Below, one piece after another: positions 8,754 through 13,529 of a stretch of 13,529 nucleotides of DNA. Made by a program: the position numbers and the translations under genes. The DNA lies in assembly GCA_002343325.1 (NCBI GenBank), contig DDSG01000172.1, forward strand, positions 1 to 13,529. Direction: 5' to 3'. Position 1 is the first letter of the stretch. Every line of letters starts with the position of its first letter. This stretch comes from Phycisphaerales bacterium UBA2396 (GTDB lineage Bacteria; Planctomycetota; Phycisphaerae; Phycisphaerales; UBA1924). The notes under the pieces are model-generated. The model saw only the letters and a list, made by a program, of their open reading frames with translations, made no database searches and was not told where the DNA came from.

Positions 8754-9767
8754 ATGAAGTACACAGCCGCGATGCTCGCCTCCGCCCTCCTGACGCCCCT
8801 GGCCCTCGCCCAGCCCCTCATCCGACCCAACGGCGCCACCGCCACCAGCGAATTCAGCTCCCTCTACGTCATCGCCAACGCGATCAACGGCAGCGGTCTG
8901 CCCGCCAACTTCACCGTCAGCGACGCCCACGCCAACTACGCCGTCAACAACCACTGGACCACCCGCGCCGGCGAGACCATCGGTCAATCCGCCACCTTCA
9001 CCTTCACCCAGCCCCAGACCCTCGCCGGGTTCCACATGTGGGCCCACCGCTCCAACAACATCGCCGCCAACCCCCACTACGCCGTCACCCGTTTCGACCT
9101 CGTCTTCCGCGACGGCTCGGGCAACATCATCTCCACACTCACCAACCTCACGGGCCAACCCAACGTCGCCACCGCCCAGACCACCTCCTTCGACGTTATC
9201 TCCGGCGTGCGCTCCGTTCAGTTCATCGTCCGCGCCACCGCCAACAACAACTCTTCCCCATACACAGGACTCGCCGAAGTCGCCTTCGGCCCCTGCATCC
9301 CGCCCATCGCAACCCTCTCCCCTGACGCCCTCACCTGCCCCGGCGGCGACGTCACCCTCACCGTCCAGTTCGGCGGGTCCGGCCTCCGCACCTTCGCCTG
9401 GGAGGCACTCGACGCCGACAACAACGTCATCCCCCTCGTCGACGGGCCCATCCCGGGCTTCAGCGCCGTTCTCTCGGGCACCGCCGCCCAGACCCTCGTC
9501 ATTTCCGGCGTCGACGCCGCCACCGCCGCCGCCCTCCGCTTCCGCTGCGTCATCTCCAACCCCTGCGGCAGCCAGGCCTCCGAGCCCGCCTCCATCACCC
9601 TCTGCAACCTCGACTTCAACTGCGACAACTTCGTCGACTTCTTCGACTTCGACGATTTCGTCACCGCCTTCGAGAACGGCGACATGCGCGCCGATATCAA
9701 CGGCGACCTCTTCCTCGACTTCTTCGACTACGACGATTTCGTCTTCGGCTTTGAAGCCGGCTGCTAA
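8754..9767 (+). CDS. Secreted protein with carbohydrate-binding-like, Ig-like and GC-type dockerin regions
   Basis: A 337-residue extracellular or cell-surface protein. Residues 1-19 are a Sec signal peptide with probable cleavage after ALA (17-19). Residues about 22-181 look like a beta-sandwich of the discoidin/galactose-binding kind (N-terminal ATATSEF; AGFHMWAHRSNN; end VQFIVRATANNNSS). Residues about 183-284 resemble an Ig/PKD-like domain with cysteines C195, C265 and C271. The tail holds two EF-hand-like dockerin repeats, 287-307 and 314-334, each with Asp/Asn at positions 1, 3, 5, 9 and 12, and the chain ends in Gly-Cys. That ending is the hallmark of the 'GC-type dockerin' proteins of Phycisphaerae-like planctomycetes, thought to act in anchoring or sorting. 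No enzyme motif is seen; binding is the best guess. ATG 8754 was chosen because it begins the signal peptide. It ends 2 bp from the convergent lacI-type gene. Confidence 0.8.
   Translation: MKYTAAMLASALLTPLALAQPLIRPNGATATSEFSSLYVIANAINGSGLPANFTVSDAHANYAVNNHWTTRAGETIGQSATFTFTQPQTLAGFHMWAHRSNNIAANPHYAVTRFDLVFRDGSGNIISTLTNLTGQPNVATAQTTSFDVISGVRSVQFIVRATANNNSSPYTGLAEVAFGPCIPPIATLSPDALTCPGGDVTLTVQFGGSGLRTFAWEALDADNNVIPLVDGPIPGFSAVLSGTAAQTLVISGVDAATAAALRFRCVISNPCGSQASEPASITLCNLDFNCDNFVDFFDFDDFVTAFENGDMRADINGDLFLDFFDYDDFVFGFEAGC
9636..9743 (+). repeat. Duplicated dockerin repeat DNA
   Basis: A 27-nt unit at 9636-9662 recurs at 9717-9743 with a single mismatch (26/27). Both encode DFFD[F/Y]DDFV. The near-identity at third positions suggests recent duplication or gene conversion rather than only protein-level constraint. 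Confidence 0.8.
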
Positions 9768-9769
9768 GC

Positions 9770-10882
9770 TCAGAAATTCCGCGCCGTCGAGCTCTCACGC
9801 ACCACCAGCCGCGTCGCCAGCTTCGTGCAGATCACCTCGCCCGATCGATCCTCTATCCGCCGGACCAGAATCCGCACCGCCATCGCCCCCAGATCCTTCA
9901 TCGGCAACGATACCGTCGACAGGTTCGGCCTCACGATCCGCGACAACTGGCTGTCATTGAACCCGACGATCCGCAGTTGATCCGGAATCCGGATCCCCGC
10001 GTCCTCCGCCGCCTGCATGATCCCGCACGCGATCTTGTCGTTCGCCGCCAACACCCCCACGCAGGGCCCGCCGGAACGCAGCACCTGCCGCCCGATCATC
10101 CGGATCCCCCACTCCTTCCCCCACGCGATCGAATACTCGCCCAGCAGGCTCTGCTCCCCCGTCGGCGCATGACCCGTTTCGCGGAGCGCCGCCGAGAACG
10201 CCCTCGCTCGCTCGATCGTGTCGAAGTTCGCCTTCGGCCCGCCCACAAAGTACAGATTCTGAGGCTCCACCCACCGCAGCAGATGCTCCACCGCCTCGCG
10301 CGTCCCCCGCTCGTTGTCCAGAATCACCGAATCGAGCCCCTTGTGCGACAGATCCGTGTCGATCACGCACGTCGGCAGCCCCGCCTCCATCACGTCGTGC
10401 GCCAGGTGGTCCTCCGTCTCCGTGATCACCACCAGCAACGCATCGATCAGGTTCGATCCCACGATGTGCCGCCGCGCGTGCCCGTCGTCGCTCGTCGCGA
10501 TCGTCGTCATCATCAGGTGATACCCGAGCCGGTTCGCCTCCTCGTCCGCACCGTGCAGAAGCCACGTCATGAACTCGCCATGAAACCGCGGCAGCGCCAG
10601 CCCGATCACGTGGCTCTCCCGGCTGATCAACGCCTGCGCCACAGGGTTGGGCACATACCCAAGCTCCCGAACCACCTTCCGAACCTTTTCGAGCGTCCCC
10701 GGCGCCACCGTCCCGGGCTTGTTGATCACCCGGCTCACCGTCGCCGTCGAAACCCCCGCCCGCGCCGCCACATCTCGAATCGACACCGACCCCGGGCTCG
10801 ACAACCCCTCCCCCTCCTTCACCCCGCTCGGCGGAATCGGCGTCGCTCGGCCGTACCCTGACTCGGGCTTCTCCTGGCTCAT
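9770..10882 (-). CDS. LacI-family transcriptional regulator
   Basis: DNA-binding repressor or activator with a periplasmic-binding-protein-like effector domain. The helix-turn-helix is SIRDVAARAGVSTATVSRVI (34-53), with a hinge at about 77-88 (VPNPVAQAL). The effector domain shows NERG (190-193), GGPKANFDTIERARAFSAAL (214-233), AANDKIACGI (279-288) and the closing VGFNDSQLSRIVRPNLSTV (306-324). It is 370 aa from ATG 10882, including an unusual 32-residue Gly/Pro/Glu-rich N-terminal extension. An in-frame TTG at 10804 lies 8 nt after a perfect AAGGAGG (10813-10819) and would give 344 aa, the normal family size, so either start or both may be used. ATG 10882 overlaps the ispH stop (ATGA). No sugar transport or catabolic genes are nearby, so the effector is unknown; autoregulation of the M20-ispH-lacI unit is a possibility. 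Confidence 0.9.
   Translation of the reverse strand: MSQEKPESGYGRATPIPPSGVKEGEGLSSPGSVSIRDVAARAGVSTATVSRVINKPGTVAPGTLEKVRKVVRELGYVPNPVAQALISRESHVIGLALPRFHGEFMTWLLHGADEEANRLGYHLMMTTIATSDDGHARRHIVGSNLIDALLVVITETEDHLAHDVMEAGLPTCVIDTDLSHKGLDSVILDNERGTREAVEHLLRWVEPQNLYFVGGPKANFDTIERARAFSAALRETGHAPTGEQSLLGEYSIAWGKEWGIRMIGRQVLRSGGPCVGVLAANDKIACGIMQAAEDAGIRIPDQLRIVGFNDSQLSRIVRPNLSTVSLPMKDLGAMAVRILVRRIEDRSGEVICTKLATRLVVRESSTARNF
10813..10819 (-). promoter_or_regulatory. Internal Shine-Dalgarno AAGGAGG in the LacI-family gene
   Basis: Perfect AAGGAGG, 8 nt before TTG 10804 in the lacI-type frame, whereas ATG 10882 has no clear ribosome site. It would start the protein 7 residues before the helix-turn-helix. 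The motif also simply encodes Lys-Glu within the longer form, so it may be coincidental. Confidence 0.4.
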
Positions 10883-11952
10883 CGCCCGCCCCCGACCGGC
10901 GCGCTCACCGTCACGCTCACCGCCGTCCCACCGTACGTCTCCGGCACGATCGGTGTCTTCACCACCCGGATCCGCCGGCTCTCCGGATCAATCCCCCTCG
11001 CGTGCATCATCTTCTTCAGCGTCCCGGGCAGGTTGAACTCCACGTCCTCGTCCACCACGTCCCACTGCTCGAGGTTCGCCCCATACCGCCTCACAAACTC
11101 CCGGCAGATCGCCGCCACCAGGTCCTCCGGCGCGCTCGCACCCGCCGTCAGCATCACGCTCGAATCCTCCGCCCGCGCACCGCCCTTCAGCGGCAGCGTC
11201 CCCGGCAACTCCGTCACGTCGTCCACCAGAATCGCCGGCGTCCCCACGTTCTCCGCGATCTCCGTCAGCCTCACCGAGTTGCTCGAGTTCTTGCTCCCCA
11301 CCACGATCACCAGGTCACACTCGGGCGCGATCCGCCTCACCGCGTGCTGACGGTTCGTCGTCGCGTAGCAGATATCCTCGCTCGGCGGCGCCTTGAGATG
11401 CGGGAACGCTCGCTTGAGCGCCTCGATGATCACCCCCGCGTCGTCCGTGCTCAGCGTCGTCTGCGTCAGATACACCAGCTTCGACGGATCGCGGATCGTC
11501 AGCAGCGGGATGTCCTCCGGCCGCTCCACCACCTGCGTCGCCTCCGGCGCCTCCCCGCTCGTCCCCACGATCTCCTGGTGGTTGCGATGCCCCACCAGCA
11601 GAATCTGGTACCCCTGCCTCGCGTACCGAACCGCCTCGCTGTGCACCTTCGTCACCAGCGGGCACGTCGCGTCGATCGCCGTCAGCCCGCGACGCCGCGC
11701 ATGCTCCCGCACCGCCGGCGACACCCCGTGCGCGCTGAACACCACGATCTTCCCCTCGGGCACGTCCTCCAGATCATCCACGAACACCGCGCCACGACCG
11801 CGAAGACGCGCCACCACGTGCTTGTTGTGCACGATCTCGTGGTACACGTAGATCGGCCGCTCCTCGATGATGTCCAGAACCTGGTCCACCACGTCGATCG
11901 CCATGCGGACGCCCGCACAGAACCCCCGCGGATTGGCCAGGATCAGCTTCAT
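10879..11952 (-). CDS. ispH: 4-hydroxy-3-methylbut-2-enyl diphosphate reductase (IspH/LytB)
   Basis: Last step of the MEP pathway: reduces HMBPP to IPP and DMAPP using a [4Fe-4S] cluster in the cytoplasm. The 357-residue protein has all three cluster cysteines, C12 (NPRGFCAGV), C97 (IDATCPLV) and C195 (EDICYATTNRQ), with substrate-contact residues H42, H75 (FSAHGVSP), H125 and E127 (GHRNHQEIVGTSGE), plus GSKNSSNS (219-226). It is about 40 residues longer than the E. coli enzyme as I recall it, because of a C-terminal tail (GIDPESRRIRVV onward) that lacks catalytic motifs. Start ATG 11950-11952 is preceded by GGGAG 4 nt upstream. Middle gene of a co-directional trio: 30 bp after the M20 dipeptidase, and overlapping the lacI-type gene by 4 bp. 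Confidence 0.96.
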   Translation of the reverse strand: MKLILANPRGFCAGVRMAIDVVDQVLDIIEERPIYVYHEIVHNKHVVARLRGRGAVFVDDLEDVPEGKIVVFSAHGVSPAVREHARRRGLTAIDATCPLVTKVHSEAVRYARQGYQILLVGHRNHQEIVGTSGEAPEATQVVERPEDIPLLTIRDPSKLVYLTQTTLSTDDAGVIIEALKRAFPHLKAPPSEDICYATTNRQHAVRRIAPECDLVIVVGSKNSSNSVRLTEIAENVGTPAILVDDVTELPGTLPLKGGARAEDSSVMLTAGASAPEDLVAAICREFVRRYGANLEQWDVVDEDVEFNLPGTLKKMMHARGIDPESRRIRVVKTPIVPETYGGTAVSVTVSAPVGGGR

Positions 11953-11982
11953 CTCGCTCCCTTCGGCCCGCGCCGGCTCCCC

Positions 11983-13434
11983 TCACACGCCCAGCAGCTC
12001 ACCGATCAGCGCCGTGTGGCTCTTCTTCCCGATCTCAAAGCAGTCCAGCTCAAACTTCTCGTTCGGGCTGTGCACCCGATCGTCATCCAGCCCGAACCCC
12101 ATGAAAATCGTGTCGATCCCGAGCTTGTCCTTCAGCATCCCCGCCACCGGGATCGACCCGCCGCTCTTGATCAGCGCAGGCACCTTCCCCGTCGCCTTCT
12201 TGATCGCACGCGTCGCCGCCTGCATCGCATCGCTCTCGATCGGCGTCGTCACGCCAAACCCGCCGTGATGATCCGTCAGCTCCCACCGGCACCCCGGCGG
12301 CGTGTGCGCCTTGCACCACGCAAAGAACTTCTTCGTGATCTTCCTCGGATCCTGGTTCGCCACCAGCCGGAACGACACCTTCGCCGACGCATGACTCGGG
12401 ATCACCGTCTTCGCGCCCTTCCCCGTGTATCCGCCCCAGATCCCGTTGATCTCCGCCGTCGGCCTCCCCCACTCACGCTCCATCGCCGTGAACCCCGCCT
12501 CACCGATGTCCGCCGCCGCCGGCAGACCGATCTTCTTCAGCGCCGCCTTCGCGTTGAACTTCAGCGCCTTCCAGTTCGCACGCTCCTGCTTCGTCAGCGG
12601 CACCACATCGTCATAAAACCCGGGAATCGTCACCCGACGCTTCTTGTCGTGAAGCTGCGCCAGCACCCGCGACAGTTCCGTGATCGGGTTCGGGCAGCGC
12701 CCGCCCCACAGCCCGCTGTGCAGGTCCTGGTTGCTCGCGTGAAGGGTCACTTCCGTGTACGCCAGCCCGCGCACGCCGTACGTGATCGCCGGCTTGCCCC
12801 GTCCCAGCATCCCCGTGTCCGAGATCAGGCAGACGTCCGCCCCGCCCAGTTCCTTCTTCCGCGACAGCACGAACTTCTCGAGGTTCACGCTCCCCGTTTC
12901 TTCCTCGCCCTCCAGCAGCACCGTGAACTTCACGCCGCCCGCCGGCTTGCCCGTCGCCGCCTTCCACGCCCGCAGCGCCTCGATGAAGGTCATCACCTGG
13001 CCCTTGTCGTCCACCGCGCCGCGCGCCACGATCCGCGTCCCGCCCTCCTCGCCCTTCCTCGCCTCGCGGATCACCGGCTCGAACGGCGGGCTCTCCCACA
13101 GCTCCATCGGATCGCACGGCTGCACGTCGTAGTGCCCATAGAACAGCACGTGCGGGCCCTTGTACGACGGGTCCCCATCACAGTGCGCCAGCACGATCGG
13201 GTGCCCGCCGCCCTTGGAGAGGTCCCCAGGCGCCGCCGGATCACCCGTCGGGCAGATCTCCACCCGCAGCCCGCACTCCTTCAACTGCTCGGCCGCCCAC
13301 TCCGCCGCTCGCCGACAGTGCCCGCCGTACGACGGGTCCGTCGAGATGCTCGGGATCTTCAGCCACTCCACCAGACGCTGGATCGACTGGTCTTTGGCGG
13401 CGGCAAGGTTGCTCAGGGCTTGGGCGGTGCTCAT
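11983..13434 (-). CDS. M20-family metallopeptidase (dipeptidase)
   Basis: Cytosolic di-zinc peptidase of the ArgE/DapE/CNDP-like group; it probably cleaves dipeptides. All expected residues are present in its 483 aa: H101 and D103 (YGHYDVQP), bridging D142 (GAVDDKGQ), the catalytic and zinc glutamates E177/E178 (EGEEETGS), D206 (SDTG) and H455 (VHSPNE). H239 in SNQDLHSG marks the dimerisation (lid) domain at about 220-390. No signal peptide. Start ATG 13432-13434 follows GGAGG (13441-13445) by 6 nt, the best ribosome site in the window. It heads the M20-ispH-lacI unit. Exact substrate cannot be told; the CNDP-like architecture favours dipeptidase over DapE or ArgE. Confidence 0.92.
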   Translation of the reverse strand: MSTAQALSNLAAAKDQSIQRLVEWLKIPSISTDPSYGGHCRRAAEWAAEQLKECGLRVEICPTGDPAAPGDLSKGGGHPIVLAHCDGDPSYKGPHVLFYGHYDVQPCDPMELWESPPFEPVIREARKGEEGGTRIVARGAVDDKGQVMTFIEALRAWKAATGKPAGGVKFTVLLEGEEETGSVNLEKFVLSRKKELGGADVCLISDTGMLGRGKPAITYGVRGLAYTEVTLHASNQDLHSGLWGGRCPNPITELSRVLAQLHDKKRRVTIPGFYDDVVPLTKQERANWKALKFNAKAALKKIGLPAAADIGEAGFTAMEREWGRPTAEINGIWGGYTGKGAKTVIPSHASAKVSFRLVANQDPRKITKKFFAWCKAHTPPGCRWELTDHHGGFGVTTPIESDAMQAATRAIKKATGKVPALIKSGGSIPVAGMLKDKLGIDTIFMGFGLDDDRVHSPNEKFELDCFEIGKKSHTALIGELLGV

Positions 13435-13440
13435 CGGGGT

Positions 13441-13480
13441 CCTCCGTTGCGTTGAGCGTAGACCCCGCCACGCGGGCCCG
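13441..13480 (-). promoter_or_regulatory. Leader and possible promoter of the M20-ispH-lacI unit
   Basis: Reading toward the M20 start: a perfect 8-bp palindrome CGGGCCCG (13473-13480), a -10-like TACGCT (13455-13460) and the Shine-Dalgarno GGAGG (13441-13445). No convincing -35 hexamer is present. If the -10 is real, the palindrome lies in the spacer or -35 zone, where a repressor could act. The remaining 13481-13529 is GC-rich with no gene visible. Confidence 0.25.
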
Positions 13481-13529
13481 TCCCGCCCGCCCGCCGGACC
13501 ACCCCCCGGCTCTCCCCGATTCTTGCCCC

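Noticed and set aside
9612..9755. Dockerin repeats as a CRISPR or tandem DNA repeat element
   Set aside because: Only two copies, in frame within a protein, with conserved Ca-binding positions; they are protein repeats.
11002..13455. A very long open frame on the + strand antisense to ispH and the M20 gene
   Set aside because: Its translation is Arg/His/Pro-rich low-complexity typical of GC-rich antisense frames, while the opposite strand encodes two intact, motif-complete enzymes.

Overview
The window is GC-rich bacterial chromosome, most likely from a Planctomycetota member of the Phycisphaerae/Phycisphaerales. This is inferred from two things: a secreted protein ending in a double dockerin-like repeat with a terminal Gly-Cys (the 'GC-type dockerin' style known from that group), and a stand-alone prepilin-like protein with the N-terminus typical of planctomycetes. 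Genes are densely packed, many starts have weak or no Shine-Dalgarno sequence, and three convergent gene pairs end within 2, 6 and 13 bp of each other. No tRNA, rRNA, CRISPR array, insertion sequence or phage gene was seen.

Layout. 1-1576 (-): an rlmKL-type bifunctional 23S rRNA methyltransferase, cut by the window edge and carrying a 36-bp nearly pure C tract (poly-glycine in the protein). 1705-2325 (+): a short adenylate-kinase-like nucleoside monophosphate kinase. 2375-3127 (+): a type IV prepilin-like protein. 3141-4301 (-): an alpha-oxoamine-synthase-family PLP enzyme (BioF/KBL-like). 4437-6736 (+): a two-component pair, a soluble histidine kinase overlapping an NtrC-type sigma-54 activator by ATGA. 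6743-8623 (-): rlmN followed directly (TGAGTG) by a YwaF/TIGR02206-like membrane protein. 8754-9767 (+): a secreted protein with a carbohydrate-binding-like region, an Ig-like region and a GC-type dockerin tail. 9770-13434 (-): an M20 dipeptidase, then ispH, then a LacI-family regulator whose start overlaps the ispH stop.

Functionally this is mostly housekeeping: rRNA modification near the peptidyl transferase centre (RlmKL, RlmN), nucleotide metabolism, isoprenoid synthesis (IspH) and peptide turnover, together with surface or secreted proteins and two regulators. I do not see a clear new multi-gene system. The features most worth a second look are the homopolymer inside rlmKL, the coupling of a LacI-type regulator to ispH (with an alternative internal start), the probable leaderless promoter of the GC-dockerin gene, and a strong strand-linked codon bias: genes on both strands keep the + strand C-rich at third positions, so + strand genes end codons in C and - strand genes end them in G.
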